Positions 45,012 through 55,985 of a stretch of 64,000 nt of DNA are shown here, piece after piece. The notes below the pieces were generated by a model that had not been told where the DNA came from, did no database searches, and was given only the letters and a program-made list of their open reading frames with translations. This stretch comes from Anisus vortex. Lineage: Eukaryota > Mollusca > Gastropoda > Planorbidae. The stretch's first letter is position 1. Each line of letters starts with the position of its first letter. The stretch is taken from contig OX421497.1 of the NCBI GenBank assembly GCA_949126835.1, positions 20,553,409 to 20,617,408 on the forward strand. Direction: 5' to 3'. Made by a program: the position numbers and the translations under genes.

Positions 45012-48000
45012 ACAAAAAACAAATGCTGATTCTGTTAACAGTCAGAAAGTTAACATAAAAAAAAATTAAAGTGAAAAAGTGATTTCACAATAATATCTTT
45101 ATCCTAAATACAAGTGTAATATCCGAATCATATGCTAAATTAAATTTTCATGTAACTTCTTAAATATAATAGATATAACTTAAGTTATAGATTTAGCATT
45201 TATTCATTGTTTTTGGGGAATAGTTAAGATCCAGGTTAGTTCATCAGAATAAAATGTACTGTGAAGAAAACTTTCTAAAAACAATTTAGTAGTGCTATTT
45301 TTACTACAAGTTTTCAATTTTAGAGCAAATAGATGAAACCGTTGGTGAGAAATTCACTTTAAAAATTTACAAATGCTGTGATTTTTAAGAGATATAACAA
45401 AAAATTAAAAAAACTATGTACTTATTAATTTTTTTATATTTATTTTGACTGCACCTTTTTATTTTTTTTCTAAAATTACATCTATTGAAATTCACCAGTC
45501 AAAAAAATTTTTAAATGTTCAATTTTCACTCCTAATTTATTCCAATGTATTTTAATGTAAGGCACTAAAATGTTCAACTGACTGGTGGAATTATTTTAAT
45601 GTAAGGCACTAAAATGTTCAACTGACTGGTGGAATTATTTTAATGTAAGGCACTAAAATGTTCAACTGACTGGTGGAATTATTTTAATGTAAGGCACTAA
45701 AATGTTCAACTGACTGGTGGAATTATTTTAATGTAAGGCACTAAAATGTTCAACTGACTGGTGGAATTATTTTAATGTAAGGCACTAAAATGTTCAACTG
45801 ACTGGTGGAATTATTTTAATGTAAGGCACTAAAATGTTCAACTGACTGGTGGAATTATTAGCTCTTTTAGTTTCTTCTACATTTTTTTTATTCCCCCTTT
45901 TTTTCTGGAAATGAACTTGTACTTCGTCTTAGTCAAAGTAGCCAACGACATGAACTCAGACCCTGTAAAGACTCCTGGTTATCAGATGATAAAATTATTA
46001 ATTAACTACCAATACTTAAAAACATTTTTCTTTTACTTCCAAATAATTTATTTTCAATTTATTTCTAATTATTTCAAATTGAAAGCCATAAAAATTACTT
46101 CTGTACATTTGAACTTTTTGGATTTCCTTTCAAATGTGGACTTGTTAATGTACATAAATGCATTTATGTATTTATTGTTCATGTGGTTATTTTTTTGTTT
46201 CTTGTGAAACCAATTTATTAATAGAAAATTATAGAAAAAAAATATATAAGTTATTGTAAAACAGTACTTCTCAGTAATAACTTCTCAGTTATAAATAAGC
46301 CGCCTAATATTTGTATTAGTTTTTATTTTTATAGATTTTCAAAGAAGAAACCCATTTGAAATTACAGAGACAAAATATTTGTTTTCCATATAGTCATATA
46401 GTTGTTTTCATAGTTTAAAAAATATGTTCAAGGACTTGACAGAATCAAACAAAACAAAAAAAAGAAGGGAAAAAAAAGCTACCTGCTGCTTCTAGTGTTT
46501 TAAGAAGATGATCATTTGTATATAGTCATATTTGAATGTATCAACTAGAGTCATATTTCAATGTATCAACTAGCTCTACATTAGTCATGTCTTTGTTCTG
46601 TGATTTCTTTCTCTTGTGATGGTATTTTTTGGTGATTTCCTGTGATCACAAGTCTAAGTTTTATTTTGTTTGTTTTTTTCCACTTTATTTTTAGTACCGG
46701 TAGCTGACCAAATATACTTGCATTTTTTTTCACTTGAACATAAAGTTAATTATATAAAAATTAACCATATTTAGAACATTTTTCAATATTTATATTTTAA
46801 AATGTGTACCTTACTATAAAAATTTTTTTAGAAAATGAATGTAGTTGCTCTAAGAATTTAGGTGAGACAATTATAAAAGAAACTTTCATGATTCTACTTT
46901 GAAGAAAAAAAAACTGATTTATATATCTCTTTTGTTCTTTATCTGCTTCAGAAAATGAAATCTAACATCACGTCACAAGCAGGAAAATTTTTCTCTTAAG
47001 GACGCTCCCATTGGTTTTTGTTATTATTTTCAATGTACAAAAAATTGTTGACACATTCTACTTAAACTATTTACTTATAGGTCAGTGATATTCATTTTTT
47101 AGCTTTTTTTTCTCTCTAGTTTTTTTGTTAAACCAGTGTTTAGTCTGCCCCATGGTTTAATGTTTTATGCTGTAATATTTACTTGTGAGTTCATTACTCA
47201 GTATGAGAATTACATCGTGATCATTGTATTCGTGGATAATGAAATGATGGTCTCCTCTTTTCTTTGTTTTTTTTTCTTTCTTTATAACATCTTTGTACTC
47301 AATTTGTTGACTGAGGCTGGCTTGTCATTTTTGATTGGTAATCAATGCCCTTATAATGGTCCATACACAAAAAGCAAACAGGAAGGCCCAAAGTTGCTCT
47401 TAGTGGTTTACATATATCTTTAAAAAAAGAATATATATAAGGTAATTTTCTAAGTCAACTGAACAAAAAAAGAGAAATTTTTTGTCCTAGAATTGAAACC
47501 TATATACCTCAAGTTTGCTGACAATACAGTTAAAATTTAATGTTAATAGATTCATCAAAGTAATGAACAAAATTCAATAAATGTATTGAATCTTTAAAAA
47601 ACTATTTCACTTTTTTAAACTGCTTGAATGCTTCGTTTACTAAAACATCTGTATTGAATATTCAGTGCTTTAAAAATAAATTTAGACCAGGGTAAATACT
47701 CACTGTTGCCTAGCAACTACGAGTTACTAAAATCCTGTTTAGGTTAAAATCAGTGAAAAAAAATTTTCAAGGCTTTTAGAATTGTAATAGTTGAACAAAA
47801 AAAAAAAGAAGGGACCAAATATTTTGAAATTCAAAATTGTGTATAACATTTGGTGTATAGAGGATCTTTTTCTTTTGTGATATTAGTTGTAGTATTTAGA
47901 AATTTAAACTATTTGTGCATAAAGCAGGGTCTTAGGTCAAGGTTCACCCATGTGAAGGTTAAAGGTCACACATTCATCCAACAGACGACACTTGTGTTAT

Positions 48001-48075
48001 CAGTGTGTGCAACATTGGTTAGTTCATGTATATTCATTTGTCGCTGTTGGAAAATAAACTGAAAAAAAAAACTGT
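45012..48075 (+). other. possible long 3' UTR of Syt1
   Basis: 3 kb of AT-rich sequence without genes. The best poly(A) signal is AATAAA at 48,053-48,058, followed by an A-run and a GT/T-rich stretch. Other AATAAA-like sites occur earlier, so the true end is uncertain. Confidence 0.3.
45553..45860. repeat. 44-bp tandem repeat, seven near-perfect units
   Basis: Units contain TTTTAATGTAAGGCACTAAA then ATGTTCAACTGACTGGTGGA. They appear identical by eye, implying recent expansion. A single inverted match, AATTCACCAGTCA, lies ~60 bp upstream. Confidence 0.95.
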
Positions 48076-49360
48076 ATGCCCTTTGTTCTGTTGTTTTATA
48101 AAACAGTAAATTAACTATACACAATTCTTTCAAATACAAGATCAAGGGAATTTCCTTATCACCATTCATTTTACTTGCTTTCTTACTATTGTTTAATTGT
48201 TTACAAGCTATCTTGATTTTGTCTATAGTAAGAAATAATAAAAGCTGATATTTAGTTATTTTCTTGAAACAAGTAAATAATTCAGAAAATAAGTCTTTGG
48301 AAATAATCCTAATTATCAATATGCAAAACCCTGAATGGGACCGAGATAAAATATAGACCAGAAAAAGACTACCTTCTAGCTAATAAAAAACAGCAAACAT
48401 AAAACGCAGAAATTTATCATTAAATGTACAAAGAAATTAAATATTTGATGTAGTTAAAACGGAAAAAAAAATGATAAACAAAGTTGAAATTTTTCAACAT
48501 GTAAAATTAATTGTTTGAGTATTGGTTATGTTCATAAGAACTCAATGCAAACAAACTAATCTACCTGGTACAATGTATCATGGTAACATCTATCTTATAT
48601 ACAGACTCTTCTTTTATATAGAATTTTATATTTTAGCAAAGCTATTTCTATATAATTATATCCCCAAACCTTTGATGTTGAACCATTTAATTGTGTCATG
48701 ATCTTACATCAGCTAATGGAGCCTATTAGATTAATAATTTTAGACCTCCAGAATTATTTGTATAAGTTATCATTCATCATCCAAAGTTAAACTTAATTTC
48801 AGCATTAGGTTAAGGAATATTTCAAATGAAAACAGAAACATTTTGCATAAAATAATTGTCAACATTTGGGGATTCTTTAATACTCTATCTTGATGCTTAT
48901 GTTTAATACAACCTGTGAGAATTCTTTATTGTAAAATGTTTCAGTTTGCCATTTGAATGTAAAAAACAAGAAAGTGAAGTAGGTGCACACAAAAAATAAA
49001 TCTGAATAAGTAATGAGCTAAATCCTGGTGAACATCTTGTTTAGGGCAAGTGTCTTATGTCTACCCATGGTAGTTGACTTCAGGTTTGGAGAAAATTGGT
49101 GGAAGTGCATTTATAGACTAAATATTCTGAAAGACTATTTTTTCTTTTCCAATTAATATGTATTCAATAAAACAACTTTTTAATTAAAAATTTTAGTAAT
49201 AAATTTACAACAAACTATCAAAATACTCACTAAACACATAATTTTTTAAAGAAAAAAACGATCAGACATTTTGTGATTAAAATTTATTTAAACTAATTTT
49301 TCTCTGCAAACAGTACTTTCAAACAACCATGCACACTCACATACAGCCAAGGTCATGAGG
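48076..49360. other. intergenic between convergent genes, no gene seen
   Basis: AT-rich. It includes TTTATT at 49,283-49,288, a good minus-strand poly(A) signal (AATAAA) about 75 bp beyond the ZNF593-like stop codon. Confidence 0.5.
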
Positions 49361-49987
49361 TTAAACCGGTTTCATGATTTCATTTCCATCATTTGATATT
49401 TTGTCCTGAGAAACAACCTGTAGTTTTTTAGGTGCCACATAAGAGCCCATTCCAGCTGCTCTGTCAGCTTCTTCTTGCGTGTATGGTTCTGTTTCTAGTG
49501 CTTTTAGTCTGCGTAAATATTTCAAAAAAACATTCTTGCATCAACTAAATAATCAACTAGACACAATGTAAAGACCAATATACAAATATTTGGTAGACTA
49601 TAAGAAATATATTTGTAAAAAATGTGCTGCAAACCTTCTTTTGTGTGGCTTGGTTTTAAAGTGATCATTTAGGGCTGTCTGGTTAATGAAATATTTTCTG
49701 AAATGAATAAACATATTGGTTTAAAAAAATATGCTAACAAAATTTCTTAAGCTTCTAAGACCATTCTGAAGACAAACATACATGGTGGTGCATACTTACG
49801 CACAAGTCAGGCAGTAGAACTGAGCAGCACCAGGTTTATCCAAGTCAACTGTCTGTTTTAGTAAAGGCTCTGGACTCTTCATGTCTTCATGAATCTGATC
49901 TATGTCACGTGTACGATGCCTCGTCCTGTACTTTTCCTTGAGAGGTTTGTCTCCCTTGTGCATCTTCTTCCTTCTGTAGCGTCCCAT
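49361..49987 (-). CDS. ZNF593: ZNF593/Bud20-type zinc-finger protein, three exons
   Basis: Homologue of ZNF593 (yeast Bud20), a nuclear protein that joins pre-60S ribosomal particles and helps their export. Exons on the minus strand: 49,987-49,800, 49,697-49,635 and 49,508-49,361, all with GT-AG introns. They join to 132 residues, about the length of human ZNF593 (134). Order: basic N-terminus [30 protein letters not shown] (family pattern DLDEIH), a single U1-like finger C-X2-C-X12-H-X5-H spanning the exon 1-2 junction ([19 protein letters not shown]), then [20 protein letters not shown] and [14 protein letters not shown], the conserved tail. TAA at 49,363-49,361. The start is the first ATG, matching the family MGR start. 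It converges with Syt1. Confidence 0.95.
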
Positions 49988-50221
49988 TTTTACTAGGGGT
50001 AATGCTGTGAAGTAGAAAAAATTTTTTTTTATAGAAATTATTGTTTAGCAATCATGTGGGCATCAATTGGACATATTAAAAGTAATCATCATTTTTTTAA
50101 AAGTATATTTAGTTAAGGTAGCACTTCTCTGTTAGTTTTCTGCAGCATAAAAGTAAAATAGAAAAAAGCCCATTCAGATCATTTAGGTCTTTTGGGCAAG
50201 TGAAGTAGAGGTTAACTAGTT

Positions 50222-50275
50222 TTTGTGACTACAGCATACAGGGATATTGTGTCCGACACAATGCCTAGCCACCTT
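50222..50275 (-). mobile_element. SINE family A fragment
   Basis: Resembles the reverse complement of the 30.4-30.5-kb SINE body: CAGCATACAGGGATATTGTG and CACAATGCCTAGCC. Confidence 0.6.
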
Positions 50276-50307
50276 GACTACCCCCCCCCCCTCCCAACTC
50301 CCCACAA

Positions 50308-50596
50308 ATGAAATCTGACACCTTTAAAACAACAATCTGTGCTGCAATAAAATCACCATGTCCCATATTTAAAACAACAATCTGTGCTGCAATAAGATCA
50401 CCATGTCCCATATTTAAAACAACAATCTGTGCTGCAGTAAGATCACCATGTCCCATATTTAAAACAACAATCTGTGCTGCAGTAAGATCACCATGTCCCA
50501 TATTTAAAACAACAATCTGTGCTGCAGTAAGATCACCATGTCCCATATTTTAAACAACAATCTGTGCTGCAATAAGATCACCATGTCCCATATTTT
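50308..50596. repeat. 45-bp minisatellite, six units
   Basis: The unit is TTTAAAACAACAATCTGTGC then TGCAATAAGATCACCATGTC then CCATA. Being a multiple of three it gives periodic ORFs on both strands (81 and 93 codons), judged artefacts. It lies between two SINE-A fragments. Confidence 0.93.
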
Positions 50597-50639
50597 TTCC
50601 CTACAAGTATCCATGTCAGACCGATTTGACCTATAAGGC

Positions 50640-50722
50640 AAGTAAACCCACATTCACAAGTGGCCACTGTGTACAAGGGGATAATGTGTCCAGCACAATG
50701 CCCAGCCCTATTACTTACCCCT
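50640..50722 (-). mobile_element. SINE family A fragment
   Basis: AAGTGGCCACTGTGTACAAG then GGGATAATGTGTCC, then CACAATGCCCAGCC and TTACTTACCCC, the reverse complement of 30,428-30,505. Confidence 0.7.
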
Positions 50723-51835
50723 TTAGTATAATTATGCTTAGAATACTCGTGGTGGACTGTCATGACAAGTTCTGGTACCCCCCCCCCACCGCGTGTGGGG
50801 CGTGGTGCGATGGCAGGAAGGGTGTACAGTCACGTCCTCATGTCTTGGTTAAAAGGCAGCCTTGAGGGAATGTGTTTGCTTTAAGTAAGGGCATTCATGT
50901 GCATACATGCCTACCCCTCGAGTACAAAAATGGGTAACAAAAACATAAAAAAGGAGGGACAAGACATAAAAATGGGTAACAAACCTGGGATTAGTATTTA
51001 ATAACTCGATAATTAAAATAATTAACTGTATAAATAATCTTTCATTAAATTAAGTGCTTATTAAAAGGTACGGTATTGAAAATATAGGCCGTAACTTTTT
51101 TTTTTAACGACCACATTGAAATCTTTAATCTATACTGTCTAGTCACAGTCTAGTGTCTATACTTTTTAAACTTTTATTACGTTTTTGAACATGATTTATT
51201 AAACATGCTACTAAATCACTCGTGAGAAGTCTTGATTCTGTTATTCTATCAACTAACATCACTTGCCGCTAGTTACATCTAAATTGTCATCAAGCTATTA
51301 TTAAATAGTGGAGGGTGGTGAAATTGAAAAATTAATCCACTATTTTGGGGGGGAACCACATTCATTTGTTTGCTTTTTGAACCTTTTGTTTTTATCTGCA
51401 ATATCCCCAATGTGTCTTATTTGAAATATTTTGAGTCCATTCGTCTAAAAAAAAAAATGTGCATTCCTTGCAAAAACATTTATAGAGTTTTTTCAGACAA
51501 AAACTATAAGTCTTTTCCTCTTTATCGCGCTCGTTTTGATTTTCATGTTGTCGCTTAAACGCCATTTTGAAAATGTAGTAATGTTTCGCTCAAATCATTA
51601 TTTTGATACTAAACTACATTCTGAGTCGTATCAGTGAAAATTATAGTGTAGGACAACAGTGAGAATCATTTAAAATCATTTTTTTTTTAAATGTCTTATA
51701 TGATTTTTTCTAAATACAAAAGCTATTATTAAGAGAAAAAAAATTATTGTTTTGCATTGTTACGCGTTTATATCTTTTTGTTTTTTTTAAGACTTAATGA
51801 GTATTTTCAGGACAGACTGTAGGCCTACATTTTAG
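50723..51835. other. no gene recognised
   Basis: C-run near 50,780. Otherwise AT-rich without coding signal. Confidence 0.4.
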
Positions 51836-51912
51836 CGTTTTTGTGGCCACAGCATACTAGGAGATTGTGTGGCCCTATGGATCAATATGGTCAGACGGGA
51901 TACTTTACTTAC
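51836..51912. mobile_element. SINE family A distal fragment
   Basis: GTGGCCACAGCATACTAGGA, then GGCCCTATGGATCAAT and CAGACGGGATACTTTACTT, matching parts of 30,485-30,575. Confidence 0.6.
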
Positions 51913-52770
51913 TGGTAACTGGTACTTTTACTTAACTTTACTGCAGACTATAGTGCTCTAGCTAACGCTGCCAAGGTCAAACAAATGTATATTCGATTTT
52001 GTTTGAAGACAAATGGAGCAAGTAGACCTAAATATGCAACCTCCCTGTCCTTATACCTATAGTCTATAGGCATAGGCGGCTAGCATCAGCATAGGTCATA
52101 GGAGGGCTTACCCTAGCCTCAGAAAGAGGTTGGAGCTAAGATTAAGAAAGATGACTTCATCACCCCTGCATAACAAATATAGTTTACATTTACATAGACG
52201 ACATGACATACTATAGTTATAGTGCTATACACTATATCACTATACTATACTATAGTGTCTATCTATTAGTATTACAACCATATTTATCACTAAGTCTATC
52301 GGGTCCGAATAGCCACTTCGTTACTATATACTATATAATATAGGAATATAGGGACTTAAAAAAATTCCGTATCGTGAGGCAGTTAAACCAACCAAACTTT
52401 GGACCAAAGTTTAGCCCTCCTAAGTCGTACTTAGCCTAAGACTAAGTTACGCCTAATAATTAGTCAGTTATAGAGTTATAGCCATTAATGGCATTAATTA
52501 CAATGATTTTGTTGAAATATTATCCTTTAAAACTTTTTGTGGTCAAGACTAAGAATGTAGTTGTAACTTACTAGCAATCGATCAACTAACTAGACTAGAT
52601 CTATGTAGTTTTGTCTATAATATAATTTGTGACTTGTGTTGCCCACGCAGTTGTATATTTACATCGGATGTACTAATCAAGCTCTCGGGTAAAAATGTTT
52701 AAATAAATATAATTAATTCACTGAGCTATATATATTATTAATTGTTGCAGAAACAAAATAATAAGCTCGT
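51913..52770. other. no gene recognised
   Basis: CTATAGT-rich AT sequence with many short palindromic CTATAG motifs. No exon seen. Confidence 0.4.
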
Positions 52771-52782
52771 AATATTGGCTAT

Positions 52783-53933
52783 CGAATCATTATCGAGCAA
52801 TCCCTAGAGTGGCAGTCAACCCTATATTTAAATTTCATCGACTTTCGCCAAGCCTTTGACAGTGTTGATAGAGATACTATTTGGCAGCTTCTCCACCACT
52901 ATGGAATCCCTCATACACTGATCACCCTAATACAAGAGCTTCACGAAGGGGCGACCTGTCAAGTTATCCATAGCGGCAAATTGACAGAGGAATTTGAGGT
53001 TAAAACAGGAGTCAGGCAAGGATGCATGCTTTCCCCAATGATCTTTCTTTTAGTGGTTGACTGGGTGATGCGCCAAACAACTTAAAACTGGAAAAACTGG
53101 GATCCAGTGGACACTAAACCAGTTCCTTGAAGACCTGGACTTTGTGGATGACCTGTGCCTAATGTCCCAGAAGAACCAGCACATGCAACAAAAAACAGAT
53201 AACCTGGCCCAAGAAGCATCCAAGACCGGACTGCAGATCAACTTGGAGAAGACAGAAACGATGACCCTCTTTAAGAAACAAGAAAAACCAATTAAGGTTG
53301 GAGACACTGAGTTGAAAGAAGTCACCTCTTTTACATACCTGGGCAGTATAGTCTCAGCAACAGGTGGCTCGGACGAAGACATCAAAGCCAGAATAGGGAA
53401 AGCAAGACATGCCTTCATCACCCTGAGACCAGTCTGGAGGTCAACAGCCCTGTCTATCCGAAACAAACTGCGAATTTTCAACACCAATGTAAAGGCAGTG
53501 CTTCTCTATGGATCAGAGACCTGGAGAGTCACCAACACTCTGAGCAATAAGCTTCAAACCTTTGTTAATGTCTGCCTCCGCAACATATTAAAGATTCGGT
53601 GGACAGAAAAAGTAAAGAACACCGACTTGTGGCGAAGAACAAATCAGGATCCCCTCGAACAGCAGATCGCCAGGAGAAAGTGGCGGTGGATTGGGCACAC
53701 CTTACGGAAGCCCCCACAGGACATCACGCGACAGGCTCTGCAGTGGAACCCCCAAGGAAAAAGACGGGTTGGTCGCCCGAAGACCACCTGGAGACGCTCC
53801 TGTGAGGAGGAAATGGCAAGCTGCAACCTGTCATGGGGTGAACTAAAAAAGGCTGCCCAGAATCGAGTGCGCTGGAGAGCTGTTGCGGAGGCCCTATGTT
53901 CCACAAGGAACCAAAGGAATTAAGCAAGTAAGC
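52783..53933 (+). mobile_element. 5'-truncated RTE-like LINE with perfect 12-bp TSD
   Basis: A duplicated target AATATTGGCTAT lies at 52,771-52,782 and 53,934-53,945, so the insertion spans 1,151 bp. The 3' end is a short TAAGCAAG-type repeat rather than poly(A), as in RTE elements. The endonuclease and RT N-terminus were lost by 5' truncation. Confidence 0.9.
52789..53923 (+). pseudogene. reverse transcriptase C-terminal half, frameshifted
   Basis: The first frame (52,789-53,085) gives YLNFIDFRQAFDSVDRDTIW (catalytic Asp block), YGIPHTLITLI and VKTGVRQGCMLSPMIFLLVV (RT block 4), then hits TAA at 53,083. The same protein continues in another frame from ~53,081, with LEDLDFVDDLCLMS (the YADD block, here FVDD), INLEKTETM, FTYLGSIVS, and after RT the segments VLLYGSETWR, RRKWRWIGHTLRKPPQDI and RRVGRPKTTWRR. 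It ends in a stop at 53,921. One indel near 53,079 therefore disables an otherwise well-preserved copy. The clade is RTE-like by the post-RT signature. Confidence 0.88.
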
Positions 53934-53945
53934 AATATTGGCTAT

Positions 53946-54289
53946 ATAATATTTTAATATACATAGATAGATCTAGATATTTTTTTAGGCCTACATGATA
54001 ACAATTTTGGGGAGTAGCTTCATTGCAAAATAGGCCTACCCCCTACTGTATCATAATATATCAAATTAATGTAGGCTTATGCCTTATAGGCCTATAGCCT
54101 ATTTTCCCTAATTAATTATTAGGCCTATATATATATAATAATTATGGAACATTTGGTCTGGTTCGATGGTGATGCTTCGATATTAAAAATTATTTTATAA
54201 ATAAAAATTGTTTTTCACTTAAAGCACTTTGTGGTTTTATTTGACTTTGTTACGTCTCCTTTTAGTTTATTTATAATTACGGTAGCCTC
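53946..54289. other. no gene; TAGGCCTA-rich
   Basis: No coding signal. Four TAGGCCTA octamers lie within about 140 bp (53,986-54,127). Confidence 0.6.
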
Positions 54290-54460
54290 TAGGTTTCTTA
54301 AATTTACAGACGTTTCTTCTAGATAGAAGATTATTACGTCCACTAGGCCCAAAACTCCTGCAGGGCGGCAGGGATCCGTCGATGGCAGGGCTAGAACCCG
54401 CGACCTGTCAGTTGGTTTTTTGGTTGACAGTCCGGTGAACTAACCATAATGCCAAATCGC
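54290..54460 (-). mobile_element. SINE family B copy with family-X-like end
   Basis: The reverse complement reads through the tRNA-like head (GGACTGTCAACC, GTCGCGGGTTCTAGCC) to CCCTGCCGCCCTGCAGGAG, then ends in GACGTAATAATCTTCTATCT then AGAAGAAACGTCTGTAA, the same terminal block as family X. Confidence 0.8.
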
Positions 54461-55489
54461 ACGTGTGGTAAAAACTGTAAATAACGGTCACTCTTGCTAC
54501 ACTATTATAATAATGTCCGTAGTAATGGTAGTAATGACGCTAACGTTATCCACCAGCTGTATTATGAACTAAAGGCGAGTAGGCCTAATTCCATTTAATC
54601 AATACAAATATAAAGACCCATAATAATGTGAACTAAAACTAAGAACAAAAAAAAAATTATCGGTGAAAGCCTAAATTAATATTTCTGTTTAATTAGTTGA
54701 ACAACTAGTAGGCTAGTATTCAACTAGAGAAAAAGTTAAATTGATGTTAAAGTTTCAATACCAAATGCGCTGGTACCGTAGGTCAGGTTGTTTATATTTT
54801 TCAAATAAAGTTTTAGGTTTATAGAATTACATAATATAACATTACACGAGAACAAACAAAATCAATTTATTATAATTGAATATTTTATTTAAGTCTTGGT
54901 TACGTTTTGTCGTTATTATAAAAACATCCTATCTGTTTTAATAGAGTATCAATAAATGTAATTGGTGAAACAAGATAGAAAACTCCTGAAATTTTTTTAA
55001 CCCTGTGAAATAGAGCAGTCATGTCCCCTGATTTCACATGTTAATGTTAATTTAGTTAAACATTTTACATAGAAATATTTATTTGGGAAGATATTCATTC
55101 ATTTGAACGTTTTTCATATTAGCTCCCTCTTTCTCTCTCTCTCTCTTATAACTTAAAACTTTATGAATATCCATCTATCCATTTATCCACACACCAGCTA
55201 ACGATACATTCAAGCTATCATCTTTTGTTTCCATATTTTCTAGCCATCTTTTGACAATATGAATTTTAAAAAATGGGTGCAGCATGAAGGGCGCTCCTGA
55301 CAATTTTGTCTCAAGACTTAATATTATTAATAGGCCTAATATCATATCATAGATTATTTGTGCTGTTTGAAACATTCATATATCCTTAAATCAATGTTAT
55401 GTTTGTTTACAATATAACAGTAATTGTCTTCAGTGTAACATCCCTTATGCAATGCCAAATATGAATACTAAGTATCTTATATCTTATAA
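54461..55489. other. no gene recognised
   Basis: AT-rich, with a TC-rich tract near 55,127-55,146. Confidence 0.45.
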
Positions 55490-55660
55490 GTTTTACAGAC
55501 GTTCCTTCTAGATAGAAGATTATTACGTCCACTAGGCCCAAAACTCCTGCAGGGCGACAGGGATCCACCGGTGGCAGGGCTAGAACCCGCGACCTGTCAG
55601 TTGGTTTTTGGTTGACAGTCCGGTGATCTAACCGCTGGACCAGCCGGCTTCACCTGGACC
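55490..55660 (-). mobile_element. SINE family B copy, second, close to the first
   Basis: The reverse complement has GCCGGCTGGTCCAGCGGTTAG (A-box), GACTGTCAACCAAAAACC, GTCGCGGGTTCTAGCCC (B-box) and the same terminal ATCTAGAAGGAACGTCTGTA. The head end shows a duplicated CACCTGGACCAGCCGGCTT. Confidence 0.85.
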
Positions 55661-55744
55661 AGCCGGCTTCACTAAGTATTACTAAGTAAAAAAAAAAAAG
55701 AAAACTAGTGATAATGATCACGATTTAAATGTATGTGCTTGTGC

Positions 55745-55985
55745 TTATCATGTATGTTACAGACACTCCTTCTATACAGAAGATTATTGCGTCCTACTTT
55801 GATCAGTGTTTGCGTCTAGTCTTGCATTTTGATTAGTGTTTTAAATGATGTTAAGTTACTGGTTTTCTTAGTTTGTTCAGGCTTTCTGTGTGCAGTTGTT
55901 CATAAATATGGGATAAGAAAAGTGTTTTATTTTTATGTTTATCTGAACATTGTAAAAGCTTGAGATGGAACTGTTGTTTGTAAAA
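55745..55985 (+). mobile_element. interspersed repeat family X, partial
   Basis: TGTTACAGACACTCCTTCTA, AGAAGATTATTGCGTCCTA, GCGTCTAGTCTTGCATTTTG and GGTTTTCTTAGTTTGTTCAG match 36,035-36,165. Confidence 0.75.

Noticed and set aside
50265..50553. Periodic ORFs on both strands of the 45-bp array
   Set aside because: Artefact of a repeat unit divisible by three.
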